64,000 nt of DNA from Tomocerus qinae (GCA_020055645.1 CM034549.1:372001-436000), one strand, 5' to 3'. Shown: positions 33,290 through 45,564, counted from the stretch's first letter. The notes: generated by a model from the sequence alone, not told the origin. Numbers and translations: made by a program.

Positions 33290-34270
33290 ATTTCTCGACT
33301 ATCAAATTTGCCAGTAACTTTTTTTTGGAAATTCCCTAAGGATCTGACACCACTGGTCCTACAGACGTTGGTATTGGTATTGGTATTGGTAAGCTTTATT
33401 GACGATTTCTGGCCAGCTTATAGCTGTTCTCTCCCAGGTGTCACAATAAGTACTTTCTTAGCCTAATTAATCCTAATTAACATTAAATTAAATTTTAACT
33501 AGTCACTTATGGAAACTAAACACAAACTGGTGTTCAAATTCTACATGACATAAATAATTGCACAACGTCTTTTTTGAACAAATTATGGGATTTTAGAAAC
33601 GAGCATTCAGGAAATTTATATCGTAGTTTGTTCCATATCTTTACTGTACGATACTTAAGGCTTCTCTGTGCAGTAGTGGTACGCAAGAGGGGTACCTCTA
33701 AATTACCTTCGCAGATTGAGTTACGCTCATGGTTTTCCAATTTATAAAAATTTTCCAAAGCCTGGATGTTGGGGGGAAACATCAAGGCTTTGTGAGCTTC
33801 AGTGATTTGGTAGTACGCTATACGTTCCTTTACCGAAAGGATACCAGTTAATTCGAGTATAGAGTTATTATTTAGATTACTTAGTTTAGGGTAAAGTTTT
33901 AATATTTCTATAATAATGTTATCTATTTTGGCAATTTTACAATGTACAATAATTTTTAAAAAATCCTTCGATACTTATTCTATAATAGTTATTTTGAAAA
34001 TTCCACATTTTGGGCTTTGGCTTGAAGATATAAATTCGCAATATATAATTCACAAAAAACACATTTTTCGGTTTCAAACGATGATGTCTTCAAGTCGAAG
34101 ACCAAAATGTGGAATTTTCAAAATAACTATCATAGAATAAGTATCGAAGAATTTTTTAAAAATTATTGTACGGCTGTAGGACTAGTGGTCTCAGATCCTT
34201 AGGGAATTTTCAAAAAAAAGTACGAATTTTTCCGATTCCCATTTACCCTCTATGATAATTTTTGCTGGTT
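33290..34270. mobile_element. TIR family M, copy 2, split by a LINE fragment
   Basis: Left end TTCCCTAAGGATCTGACACC (33324-33343) is the inverse of the right-end GGTCTCAGATCCTTAGGGAA (34187-34206). The inner stem at 33950-34165 pairs around ATTTTGAAAATTCCACATTT. A LINE 3' fragment (33366 to about 33944) interrupts the left arm. Confidence 0.7.
33366..33944 (-). pseudogene. LINE 3' fragment (non-LTR RT C-terminus) with (ACCAAT)n tail
   Basis: On the minus strand an open stretch runs from about 33935 to the stop at 33534. It reads through AKIDNIIIEIL, the ...LSVKERIAYYQ... region and ends with RSLKYRTVKIWNKL. The R-S-L-x-Y-R-x-x-x-I-W-N-x-L block is the common tail of CR1/L2/Jockey-like reverse transcriptases, just after the RT domain. 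The 3' end finishes in four copies of a six-base repeat (TTGGTA on the plus strand, 33367-33390), as in LINEs with microsatellite tails. It is 5' truncated and sits inside the arm of family M. Confidence 0.75.
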
Positions 34271-34849
34271 GCCCAGCAACATCCCCATTTGTGGCAAAAA
34301 CAATCTGAGTCTTTTGAAGCCTGCACCATTGCCTTAAGAAAAATTCCCAATTTCGGAAATCCTTTTTCTGTCTCTGTAACCTTACCAGTGCACTGTATAT
34401 CATTTGTTCACTAAAGTATTAATAATATACTCTATCGAATGATATCAGTATTTGGCTTTATGGGGGGCTATGACAAGAGTGGATTGAGAGGACGTGATAG
34501 TGATGATACGGATTTGAAAGAGTAATACAGTAGTACACTATACTACTACTGCACTGTATCTACGGAAACTGAATAGGATAATTGAATTAATGCTAACCAA
34601 ACAAGGTCACAACCGAATCTTCGGGCTCTAGCGGGAGAACCGATCCTCCGACAGAGTTGCTGAATTAAAGCACACTCCGTTGAAGAATTGTTTACTAATT
34701 TTGTCTCTATAATTTTTGCCCAGAAGTTTCAAGTTTTCGAGATATCCTTTACAGAAATTTTCGAACCCCCACCCAACTTCATACATAGGGATTGACAAAT
34801 CCTGAGAGCAGTTAGGAGAAGTCCGGACAAAGAAGGGCGGATAATATTT

Positions 34850-35220
34850 TCAATATTCAATTACCTTGGCAACTTAGCATTTTAAATGTTATGTGAATGA
34901 CATGTGACCCGAATTCCGACATCAAAAGAGCCACATTTGAGAAAATTAAACAGAGAAAGCTTTTGGTAACTAAAAATGGATAAAAAGGTGGTTATTACCA
35001 GTTCACTCACACCTTAGTAAGTTAAACCAACGACGAAAGCGCTCTATAAACTTAAATTTAACAATAAAAGAAGTTCGAAAGCGGAGTAAAAACAGTGGTC
35101 AGCTATACATTTCTTCTGTAGGAAACCCAGTTCCAGGAAAGCACCGCCAGAAGTAAATATTGTATACCAATTTAAATTCTAATAATCCCAGTTACATTCA
35201 CACCTCAATCCAAATACACT
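34850..35220. other. intron, nothing recognised
   Basis: No shared repeats or frames. Confidence 0.35.
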
Positions 35221-35224
35221 GAGA

Positions 35225-36545
35225 ACAATTCCAGGGATGGAAAATATATTTGGTTTGAGGGTGCTGGTGCTTACAGGGATTGTAAAAAATAAACAATGAG
35301 GAAAATTTCAGGGATGAAACAAATAACATAGAGTCTTTCCAGGCATCGAAAATATCAAATTCCAATAGGCATGCATATCTATAATGCTTTGCTGTCTCGT
35401 GTTTTACTAACTACGAGGATACCAACTATTAATCTCCACCAAGCGGAGGTTTGGGGGCGGTAGCCCCCAATAAAAAAATAAAGTTATTAATTATTTACAT
35501 TTTGAGAAAAAAACCAAATTTATAAAGAACAAATAGCATATTAAATATCATTTTCCATAAATGTAAAACATTATAACGTAGACAGGGATGCATATTTACT
35601 CGAGTACTGTTCATTGTCATGCGCTGTATTACTGGTATTGTAATCTACATAAATAATTTAGAAATATTCATAAACTGGTCAAATCTTTGGTAGTTCGTAG
35701 TTATACGATAGTTATAACCAGATATATCAAGAAAAACAATAAAATAAAAAATATAACATGTAAAAACCTGGAAAAATATACTGTGAGAATGCCAGATAAA
35801 CTAAAAAACAAGGCACTATTTAGAGTGGTATGATAATGATAAAATAATGAAATTTTACAAAAGTATTCTCCAAAATATCTCCCCGTGAGTTTAAAGCTAT
35901 TTCCTTGCAACCCCTAACAGATATCGAACAGACTATATGTAATTTTATTTGTAGTTGACGATAATTTCAAAAGCAGGTACATTTAAACATGACAGAAATC
36001 TAACGTTTTGTATATTAAAAGTAGAAAACTACAGGCCCAATTAAATGGCGATTTCAATAAACAACAGCATTTTCTGTAATAGTTATGAATAAAATTTTGA
36101 CATTAAATTAAATTTTTTATACACCCACCCCCCTCATATTAGATGTGCAATCATGTTATGATTTGAAGAAAACAAATAAAAAATTGCCGTATATCGTCAA
36201 CTCTCCGTAACTCCGTTATTGACATTAAAGTTATGCTATTTTGCAAAAGGCGTACAAAAATATAAGGGCAACAAATTCCTCTTTTACGAAATATTTTCCA
36301 TCCCTACATAGGTTAACTACATTGACGGGCCAGGAAAACACAAATACATTTTGAGGTTTCGGCTCATGTACTCATGTCACATAACAAATGTTCAAAGATA
36401 GTAAAATTGACTTAACTTTAAACTCGCGTGGAGATATTTAGAGGAATACTTTTGTAAAATTTCATGATTTTCTCATACCGCAATCTCTAAATAATAATGC
36501 CTTGTTTTTTCTGGAGTTCTCACCATATATTTCTCCACTTTATAT
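35225..36545. mobile_element. repeat family E, copy 2
   Basis: Same arms, inverted relative to copy 1: ATATACTGTGAGAATGCCAG at about 35776 and TTCTCACCATATATTTCTCC at 36514. GC stem GGGGGCGGTAGCCCCC at 35453. No gene. Confidence 0.6.
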
Positions 36546-36556
36546 TAAAAAATAAC

Positions 36557-37568
36557 GGCTGAAATTAGGCAGCGGTACTTTGATGCCACTGTCTGATAAT
36601 AATCTGATTTCCTCTGTTGCCGCTGTTGACTGTTGAGCATTGAGCTCAGAGCACACAGTGTCCACTTTCATAATCAGTTTGCGACAAAAGAGTATTGTGA
36701 GACTGAATGAAGTTTTACGCTAAAAAAATTAATTTAAGTTTTAAACATAGTTCGCTGATGCCGACAGAAACAATCTTCCAATAACTTCCGGCATTTAGCC
36801 TTAAGAATTTTTTCAAAAAATAAAATGTTGATTAAAGTGTCCCACCGCTGTGTTTGACGAGGTCAAAATTCGGAGAAAACCACTTTCAAGGTCACGAACC
36901 TCAGCCACCGATAAAATTCGGTCAAAATTGTTTTCAGCGAAAGAATCTTAATAGGCTCCCAGGTACTTGTGAAATAAAAATCAGTCTCCCGACCGTTGGA
37001 GAACAGAGATAAAAAGTTCTTTTTAATTTCTTATGGAAAATCCCATATAAACCGTTTTTAAGGTTACAACATTCACTGGTAGTTTTATGCAACTTGGGGT
37101 ATCTGAAATCGCATAGCATTTAAAAACCTGGGGTTTTAGACATTTCTTTGTCTTTTAAAAAGAAAACAACTTATCTAATCACAGAACCATTAATGGGACT
37201 TTTGTCACAATTTGAACAAAGGAAGTGTACACTGTGGAGCAGCAGTGCACTGGCTTATATTAGGTTAATGTTAATGTGTCTCTGTTGCCGCTAAAGGTTT
37301 AAGCTGTATCGCCGCTAGTGTTTGTAGCGTGTCGCCACTGTTGCCGCTAGTGTTAGCAGCGTGTCGCCACTGTTGCCGCTAGTGTTAGCAGCGTGTCGCC
37401 ACTGTTGCCGCTAGTGTTAGTAGCGTGTCGCCACTGTTGCCGCTAGTGTTAGTAGCGTGTCGCCACTGTTGCCGCTGTTATGCCGTTACGGCTAAGCCCC
37501 GATATCCCCCAACGGCAACAGCGGAGACAAAGTAACATAGAACAAAGTACCGTTGCCTAAATTCAGCC
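36557..37568. mobile_element. foldback-type element, copy B
   Basis: Ends GGCTGAAATTAGGCAGCGGT and ACCGTTGCCTAAATTCAGCC. The right arm has about six units of the same 32-bp minisatellite (37295-37470), here as GCCGCTAGTGTTAGCAGCGT. The left arm has lost its array. The middle shares CATTGAGCTCAGAGCA with copy A. A 9-bp flank duplication (AAAAATAAC / AAAAACTAG) is not convincing. Confidence 0.65.
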
Positions 37569-37569
37569 A

Positions 37570-37880
37570 AAAACTAGGTAGTCATAGTTGTATGATTCCT
37601 ACAATTGAAACGGTTTACAAATGTTGACTCTATTGTCGGCTATGCAGGGATGGCTGTCTGGTGAACTTTCGGCCATAACATGAGAATTGCAATTTCTATA
37701 TTTTGTTTACAAAATTTCTAGAAATTATCCGCCCTTATTTCTCCAGACTTCTGAGTTAGTCTGCCTCGAATGTCTCCCTATGAAAAACATTGAAATAAGA
37801 TGATCCTACATTTCAAGGCAAAAAACTTTTCCGTATAAATAACAGAAAATTCTAATTTCACAATTACTTGGTACATATAA
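37570..37880. other. intron, nothing recognised
   Basis: Unique sequence. Confidence 0.35.
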
Positions 37881-38450
37881 TGCTTATTTACCATGCGACA
37901 ACCTGGATTTTGATTTTCAGAAATAATTTGGAGTCGTTACAGTAAGTGTCTTTCTTTATTGGCGACAGCTAGCGTTTCGGCCTTGTACTGTTTGTATAAT
38001 GTGTAAAATTAGTTAATATTTAAATTATAAGCTGATCAACTTTGTCTGTTAACTGCGCTGAGTTTAAATTTCCTTTAATCTTCGCTCCTAGTCCAGGGCC
38101 GAAACGCTGGTTGTCGCCAATAAAGAATGACACTTATTAATGACGGTTGCAAAGGTGTCTAATATAGCAGCTTTGACTGGTGTTTCCATTGTCTAAAATA
38201 TTTTCCATCCCCACTTTAGGAGTTGAATTACTTTTGTATCTGTATTATAAATTTTATTGCTTTGTTTTCTGAAGTGTTAGCTGCTAGAGGGTTAGCTGTA
38301 AACGCAAACGGATATTTGTTTGAAGAAAATTGAAAAAATTTGAGTTATATTTACCTCTTGGTATCTACATTATCTTGTTTTCGAGTATTTCTGGCTTTCT
38401 CACCGTATATTTTTCCAGATTTTTACCTGTTATATTTTCTATTCGATGCT
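37880..38450. mobile_element. repeat family E, partial copy 3
   Basis: One arm (CTTTCTCACCGTATATTTTTCC at 38395) plus the central part (ATTTTCAGAAATAATTTGGAG). Interrupted by the hairpin at 37942-38139. Ends just downstream of cac exon B. Confidence 0.55.
37942..38139. mobile_element. 198-bp hairpin MITE nested in family E
   Basis: Inverted ends TAAGTGTCTTTCTTTATTGG and CCAATAAAGAATGACACTTA; inner pair AGCGTTTCGGCC / GGCCGAAACGCT. Confidence 0.7.
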
Positions 38451-38480
38451 TATGAATAAATTTATTAAACGTAAGTATAC

Positions 38481-38775
38481 CTCGGAGGTAGGAATCCATT
38501 GCTGCTCCCTCGTTCGGGGGTAGAGGGACTAATTGCACTGTCATGATACCCCGGTCTGAATCTTACGGGAGAAAGCGAAAATTCGTCCCCCCTTAGTTTA
38601 GCTCGGGCTCTTCCTCTACGAGACGTTTCTACGCGTACCAAGTCAACCATATCTGCTACTGCATCACTGAAGCCCACATCATGTGGATGCAATCCTCTCC
38701 GAGTCGGAGAAGGAGATCGTGATCTGCTTGGTCGTCCATGACCATGTCCATGATGCGGATGTAAATAAATGTTTT
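38481..38775 (-). CDS. cac: cac-like CaV2 channel, internal exon (HGHGHG and Arg/Ser-rich tail)
   Basis: A 295-nt GC-rich exon in AT-rich surroundings. The donor is AG|GTATAC at 38481/38480. The likely acceptor is ATGAATAG before 38775, giving two leading bases, 97 codons and a trailing AG. The peptide opens with a HGHGHG stretch and SRSRSPSPTRRG. It continues with a probably structured block, HPHDVGFSDAVADMVDLV, then a basic segment and SPSTPERGSSNGFLPP. I take it as distal tail of the same channel because its exit phase (2) fits the exon at 22854. The acceptor has a weak pyrimidine tract. A second AG about 60 nt further in (before ATCACG) would need a different donor in the exon at 40970, so the 5' edge is the least certain part. 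Confidence 0.72.
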
Positions 38776-39170
38776 CTATTCATAAAAGGTACATCTATAA
38801 AGAGTCTAAACCAATTACTTACAATCTACATGTCCCACTACAAAAACTGCAAATACCGTAAAATCAGAATTAATTCGCCCCGTTCAAAATAGGTGACCCC
38901 CTCCGTGTCAACTATTATATTTTCACGTAAAAAAGTACCTTCAAAAAATAATTGACACTACTCGAATTATTTTACTTCCCTATTTTGTATAGGTATATAC
39001 GATCTACGTTAGTGGGATAAACAGCAGAGTTGCTTGGAAAAAGCTAATGAATTGGAGATTAGGATTTACTTAGATTTTTAGATTATGATCAGATAATAAG
39101 CAATTACTCAGCTTAGCTCAAGATTTTAGTGAAAATGTATCTCTAAGAAGGCCGTATCTAGCCAGATTAG
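38776..39170. other. intron between cac exons A and B, nothing else recognised
   Basis: AT-rich, leads into the 42-bp satellite. Confidence 0.4.
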
Positions 39171-39171
39171 T

Positions 39172-39835
39172 CCTAAGGCAGACAACCAGCTGATCATTTG
39201 TCATTTAAGGCAGACTTGACAACCACCTAAGCTGATCATTTGTCATTTAAGGCAGACTTGACAACCACCTAAGCTGATCATTTGTCATTTAAGGCAGACT
39301 TGACAACCACCTAAGCTGATCATTTGTCATTTAAGGCAGACTTGACAACCACCTAAGCTGATCATTTGTCATTTAAGGCAGACTTGACAACCACCTAAGC
39401 TGATCATTTGTCATTTAAGGCAGACTTGACAACCACCTAAGCTGATCATTTGTCATTTAAGGCAGACTTGACAACCACCTAAGCTGATCATTTGTCATTT
39501 AAGGCAGACTTGACAACCACCTAAGCTGATCATTTGTCATTTAAGGCAGACTTGACAACCACCTAAGCTGATCATTTGTCATTTAAGGCAGACTTGACAA
39601 CCACCTAAGCTGATCATTTGTCATTTAAGGCAGACTTGACAACCACCTAAGCTGATCATTTGTCATTTAAGGCAGACTTGACAACCACCTACGCTGATCA
39701 TTTGTCATTTAAGGCAGACTTGACAACCACTTAAGCTGATCATTTGCCATTTAAGGCAGACTTGACAACCACTTAAGCTGATCATTTGCCATTTAAGGCA
39801 GACTTGACAACCACCTAAGCTGATCATTTGTCATA
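39172..39835. repeat. 42-bp satellite, about 15-16 copies
   Basis: Unit AAGGCAGACTTGACAACCAC followed by CTAAGCTGATCATTTGTCATTT, head to tail. Most units are identical. The first is 10 bases short, and the last three carry single changes (CTTAAG, TTTGCCATT). It lies within the intron between cac exons A and B. Uniform spacing without variable spacers rules out a CRISPR array. Confidence 0.95.
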
Positions 39836-39839
39836 ACTT

Positions 39840-40969
39840 GGCAGCTAACTAAAAAATAGCTAAAAATCGCTGTATTTAATATTCGTTTGTATTCAACCTA
39901 CAACATCGTGTAAAAGCTTGTTTTCAATATAAAATCCGTTATTGAAATTCCAAATCGCACTAATAAATGTATTATACGCAGAGTAGGGCTTAGACAGGCA
40001 GTATCAATGTATAAGCCAAATTCGACCTCTGCCAATTGAAATTGCATGTTGGACCCGATCGCCGTAAGACTATCAACTGTTAACATATAGCCAGCTGTCG
40101 GTTGTGTTCACTTGGTCAGGTGATTGGTAGCGCATGAATAGGTTGGCGGTCTTTAGTCTTACAGCATAGACGTCAACCACACGCAACATGCTATTGTCGT
40201 CCGAAGTTACCCGAAAAAGACACTTTGCTAATAGTGGACTTCGGGTAAACTGATTTGGGGTACACTATTAAAAACATTCATTATTCAATGCGCGTGCGCC
40301 AGATTATCTTTATACTTTAGTCATGATAGTATATATAATACATATTTGGTAACGGCTCTATGGAAACTACTGTTAACAAATCTTTAATTAATTCATTCAA
40401 GCAGACGCCATACACAAAGTAGCAGCGCAATTTAATTTTTGCGTAGTCTTATAATAATGGAAAAGACAACTAGAAAAGCTAAAGCTGGAAAGCCAAAATT
40501 AATGAAGGTAAATAGACTATATAGGAATAGCTCACTTGAAAGAAGTCTCGGAACACCGAAAGTGTAACTGCCCCGACTTTTTCTTCAAACCACACAATAG
40601 AAATCTCTGTTGACGAACTAATGGAAACAGACTGAACACACTTAATATCTCTTCTGTTCTATCATTTTTATACTTCCCTCATTTGACACTGCCCTTTGTA
40701 GTATTTCCAGAATTTAGCATTTTAAGAAAAGAATTTGAATTCACCTTGAAACGATATTTTACCCTTATCATTTTAATTGACCCCTCTGGAGTCAACTATT
40801 TATTTTTCGTACGAATGGCTTCGTGGAAACAATGGTTAATCCTGGTGAATTAATTCGGATTTTACGGTAAATGTTAATCGGGTTTTTTGTTATTTTACTT
40901 ATGGATTGTTCAGAGCTTAAAGTGATTTTGTTGTGGAAAATCTTATTGTTATCTACAAACATGACCGAC
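39840..40969. other. intron, nothing recognised
   Basis: Unique AT-rich sequence; no exon with usable splice sites. Confidence 0.4.
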
Positions 40970-41105
40970 CTTTAGTAGAATATTCATCTTCGTCCATATC
41001 TTGCAGAGAGTCCCGATCAAAGTCGTCTTTGTTTTTGTTGGAAGGATCCAAAGGACTAGGACTCCTTTCCTTGACACTCCCAACTAAGTCTTGAAGCTCA
41101 ATGGC
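40970..41105 (-). CDS. cac: cac-like CaV2 channel, most upstream exon seen in the window
   Basis: A 136-nt exon read as 45 codons plus one base. The acceptor is GTAATCTATAG|GCC after a T-rich tract. The donor is AAAG|GTCGGT, weak at positions +3 to +5. The peptide starts AIELQDLVGSVKERSPSP and continues into a strongly acidic Asp/Glu stretch with SLQDMDEDEYST. Entry phase is 0. Exit phase is 1, which fits the two leading bases of the exon at 38775 to give a GAA codon. The charged, Ser/Pro-rich character suits a channel tail segment downstream of the IQ region, but no diagnostic motif is present, so membership rests on strand, order and phase. An alternative donor GTAGAT about 17 nt further on would change the phase. 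Confidence 0.6.
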
Positions 41106-42299
41106 CTATAGATTACAATAATAATCTTATTATTAGTAGTTTTGACTTAGATTTTTATTTTTAGGGATCCTATCTACAATCACAATGATTTATTAGTAGT
41201 GACAATGATAACGAGACGGTTGCATGCATCACAAAACATTCCTTACATTTTCAATTCTGAAATTGACATACGATTATACGATAGACATTTGTTTTCATGT
41301 GTGACAATTTGAACGACTACTGGCTATCACATCCGCAATCATTATCATGCGAGATATAGATTAATATGAAATGTCCGCCGTACATGTATTAAATATATAT
41401 ATCTAAAATGGAAGTTTTTTGTCTACAGAAAGTACGTTTTCGGATGTTACGGTACAAAAGTCAACCAACAACTAGATTTACCTCTTTAACTAATAATCAA
41501 CTAAGTTCTATGACTTTAGAATTAGAACTACACACACTTGACAAGCTTCTTGGCTCAGAACTACATAAAATAGCATCCAATCAACTCGTAATACAGGGTA
41601 CTATCTTCCAAATTCTCTCAATTGCTCCCGGCTTGCTTGCAACTTTTTTTTAGAAATGACGATCAAGTCATTCGGAAAGTGAATTAAAAACGAGAATTGG
41701 GTACGGCATATTATGTCCCGAACTAACACCCATAAGCATACAGGATTTTCGGTGTCGGAGTTACCAGGAAAAATGATAGCCCGTAGTAGCTGTTTTACTT
41801 TTTTCCATTCCTCCCTTCTTGTCAAAATATGCGATACTTAACGGGGATTAGGCAATCGACAAAAACAGGGTTCGTTTCAATTTTCCAGGGATTGACAGGG
41901 TTTTTAATTGTTGGATTGTTGCAAACGGGAGGCAGCTAAGTTTTTCCCAATAGAAAATGAAGCAAAACTAAGTATTTTCAAAACCAGCCACTATTAGCCT
42001 TAGTTTGGTCTAACCTAATAATAAACAGCCAAACATTTATTATCTTTATTTATTTAAATTAGGGTAGGTCACTTTTGCGAAAATAGTGACGGGTGGCTTA
42101 AAAAGCGACTATACACTGAACTGAAGACCCTGATTTTTACATTAATTGGGAAGAGAGTAGTATGGATGGCTCTGGCTCATTGAATTTTTAAATCATAGTC
42201 CTGTGGCGACTTTCCCATTACGTAAATGTACCCGTACTTTGAACCGCCCTTACCCAAACAACTCTGAATTACGTAGATTTTATTTCATTACGTCTATCA
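41106..42299. other. upstream of cac exon A, nothing recognised
   Basis: Should be intron of the same gene. The 81- and 74-codon frames at 41.4-41.8 kb show no motif. Confidence 0.4.
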
Positions 42300-42760
42300 T
42301 TGCCAGTAACTTTTTTTTGGAAATTCCCTAAGGATTTGAGACCACAGCGCAGGTCCTACGGTCATACAGTAAATTTAAAAAAATCTTCGAAATCAATTAT
42401 TAAGTAGTTATATTGTCCAGGGTTGCGGTGGATGAAATAGGATGGATAGTTAAAACTGGACAAAATGAATTTCTTCCAGTATAAGAGTGGACAAAATTAA
42501 TTTCATCCATGGAGACAAAACTGGTTTCATCCATTTCATTTCGTCCGGACAATATACAACCCTGTGTCCCATTTTGGTCAGACAAAAATGTGGAATTTTC
42601 AATATAGCTACTACAGAATAAGTTTCGAAGAATTTAAAAAAAATTACTTTATGGGTGTAGGACTAGTGGTCTCAGATCCTTAGGGAATGTCCAAAAAAAG
42701 TATCGATTTTTTCCGATTCCCATTTACCCCCTATGAAACTTTTTGCTGGTTACCCTGCAA
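42300..42760. mobile_element. TIR family M, copy 3, with inner insertion
   Basis: Same terminal block as at 33.3 kb, ending GTCTCAGATCCTTAGGGAAT near 42689. The middle (about 42412-42563) is a separate insertion with ends CAGGGTTGCGG and ACAACCCTG and inner inverted repeats containing CATCCATTTCAT. It looks hAT-like, but I could not see a clean 8-bp duplication. Confidence 0.6.
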
Positions 42761-43369
42761 CATCCACATTTGTGGGAAAAACAATCTGAGTCTTTTAAAA
42801 TATTTTACATGCGCAGAAAAATCGCATTGAAATAATCCTCAGCGTCAGCGTGAATGTTTTGTTTTGTCATATTAAACCCCTATGAGTGCTCCCAAATACC
42901 CCATACAGTATTTAAATTCTGTGTACGCCGATTTAGGCGAATCAATTTATGCCAAAGTGGAAAACGCATTTAGGCCAAACCAGAAACTCTGAAAACCCAA
43001 TTAGGCCTAAAAAAGTGACCACTTAGGCCAAAACTTTATTTGCGCAGGAATTAGTGTCAGATAGTGCATAACGAAGAAAAAGTAACTAAGTTATTTAGGA
43101 TTTTACAATATTTTGGCAAATATTAGACAATATGTAGGTAATTTTAAGCAAATAATACGATGTTATTGATTCATAATATGCATATACATATGACGGCTTG
43201 AGCCGAAGAACAATGTATGTTAGAATAATATCCAGCTCACCCTGGTATTTATTTTATTTTACAATAGTAACTGTAAACAAACTAAATATCCGATAGTAAC
43301 TTTGTAACTTCACAACGCACCCGACAACTGAATAATAATGTTAGTAATCGAATGGGGATATTGTCAGCG

Positions 43370-43675
43370 GGATATTGTTTCCTCCGTTATCTCCTACCCC
43401 GTTTCCTCCAAGATGCCACATAACCTATTATCCTAATATGCCTCCCGTAACTATTTTAGCCTCTTTTCTAACGTAATAAAAAGTAAACATAGCTAACAAA
43501 TAACATTATTTTTTATTACATCAGTTTAGAAAGGAGGCAAAAATAGTAACGGGAGGCAATGTATATTAGGGTATTTTATTAAGTTTGGATGTTCGAGGAA
43601 ACGGATAATAGGTTATGTGGCACTTTGGAAGAAGCGGAAGAAGTGGTATTCCGCTGCCTAAATTCAGCCCCCAAA
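43370..43675. mobile_element. relative of the foldback-type family
   Basis: Right end CCGCTGCCTAAATTCAGCCC (43650-43669). Inner inverted pair AGGCTCTTTTCTAA-like blocks and CATAACCTATTATCC / GGATAATAGGTTATG. Shares motifs with 1800-2560. Confidence 0.45.
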
Positions 43676-45564
43676 TTTTCCAACGCTTAAAAATTACCCC
43701 TCCCACTGAAGGTACCAAATGAAAACCACTAACAGCACGTAATAGTGAGAACGTAGGGGTATAAAAATTTAAATTTCAAGTTTCTTGTGCACGTAACGAT
43801 TTAAACATTTATAATTAGTTTCAGTGCACAAAGTGGTCTACAATAAAACTACACATTTCTGCCTAAAAACTAAAATTCTGACTGTTTGTGGACAATGCAG
43901 TGAGAAAACTAAAAATTCGAGATTCTGTCCATAAAGCAGTGTAAAAATCGAAATTATAATTTTTAGGCCTAAATTTGCACAGAAACTCAAAATTTTAGTT
44001 TCCACACCGAAGAAATGGGAACAAATACTTAATTTAACTACAATTTAAATAAATACAAATACAAAATTTTCATGCCGCAGAATGCAAAGAAACTCCAGTT
44101 TACAGTTTTAGTTTGTTTGTTCGCAGTAACTCCAAATTTTGTTTTGGAATTTTAGTTTTTACATATACTAAGATTAAGCCTGAAACAGCTTAATATGCCC
44201 AAAGTCTTTGTTATATTTGATGCCATCTCTCATAATTTAATCATTACTATTGGCTAGTTGACAGCCAATGACAATGACTAAATTATGACCACCTCAGGTG
44301 GATTGGAGTTTGAGAACCGGCGCCAATTCAATTGGCGCAATAGTTTGGCAGTATAGGCATTCAAATTTGCCTTCAGATTGGTAAATGGACTCTGTGTGTC
44401 TTATAGCAGAAAAAAGCTTTTTCTGCTATGAATACTTAGTCTATGTAGTTTTTAGAACGCAGTAAGCACTTTCATTTTGCAATTTTGAGACTGCTTTTTG
44501 TGCACTGAAATGAAACTCAATAATAGTGAAAACCAATGCGCCTTTAAATGAAACTTGTTTCAATAAAAGCCAGTTTTCAGCTATTTTATTAATAACTATC
44601 AAAAGAAGTCAAAATTGTCTCGGTGTCGGATGCATTCTTCCGTGTGTACTGGTCTCCTTCGAGTTGACAACATTTTGTTACTATGGGTGTTAAACAATTT
44701 TAGGACTTTGTTCTAACACACATCGTTCTACGGCTTAAGAGCCCAGTGCCTTTAAATTTGGAAATCTCGACTATCAAAATACATGTAAAAATTGTTTTAC
44801 AACTCTTGGAATTCTGTCTAAAGTTCTTGCCCGATTATCTTGTGTGGCGCATTTTTGGATATATTCAAGTTTAGTATTTCCTTGCTTACCATGGATGGCG
44901 GATGTAAGCGACCTAAGCAAGAAAAACTCCACCGACAAGGGTTTTCTTTTACAATAAAAATTGTTCGGTCCTCTATCCCTTAAAACTAAAACAAATTAAC
45001 TAAAACCATTTTTGGGACTTATGTCGCAAACTGAACAAAGAAGTTGGACATAGTGCACCATAAGGATAATGATCAATTGAAAATGGTTACGTTTACGTTT
45101 TCTCATACTATTTTGCTATTTTTATATAATTGACATTTTACTTTGAAAAAGAAACTATATTATGATTAAATAGCCTGTCACCATGGCCATTTTGTAAAAT
45201 TTCAGTGTTTCGAAATTGAGAGAATAGGGGATAAGTTGGGATTAAGACTACTTTGTGAGAGTTTACTATCTGTCTGTCTGTCCATTTTTCTGTAAGCAAT
45301 GCTTACTAAGAATAGTACTATTTTGATTGAGAAAAGATTAAGATCAGCATCCAAAATATTTGAAATCTGGTGGTCAAAAGCACTGTTTAGTTTGAAAATC
45401 AACAAAATCGGACATCCTCCCTATGCCTTATCTTTTGTCTAGGGAGGATTAGAAATCAAAGGATCAAAATAGATGTAGATTGTAAATGTAACCCTGTGCC
45501 GAGCAGGTTTCCTTTCCCAGTGAGGTTCAAACTGGATACCCCACAAACCTAATTTAGCTTATCA

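Larger units (their letters stand above)
32715..34830. repeat. repeat family G, copy 2, interrupted
   Basis: Pieces at 32715-33260 and 34410-34830 are co-linear with 5340-6400. Between them lie the SINE-like insert, family M copy 2 and the LINE fragment. Confidence 0.55.

Noticed and set aside
39172..39835. CRISPR-like array
   Set aside because: Units are contiguous and uniform, with no variable spacers, in a eukaryotic intron.
44885..44950. Possible small cac exon with acceptor TTGCTTAG and donor ATG|GTAAGC
   Set aside because: The 23-nt product breaks the frame into exon A and has no supporting sequence.
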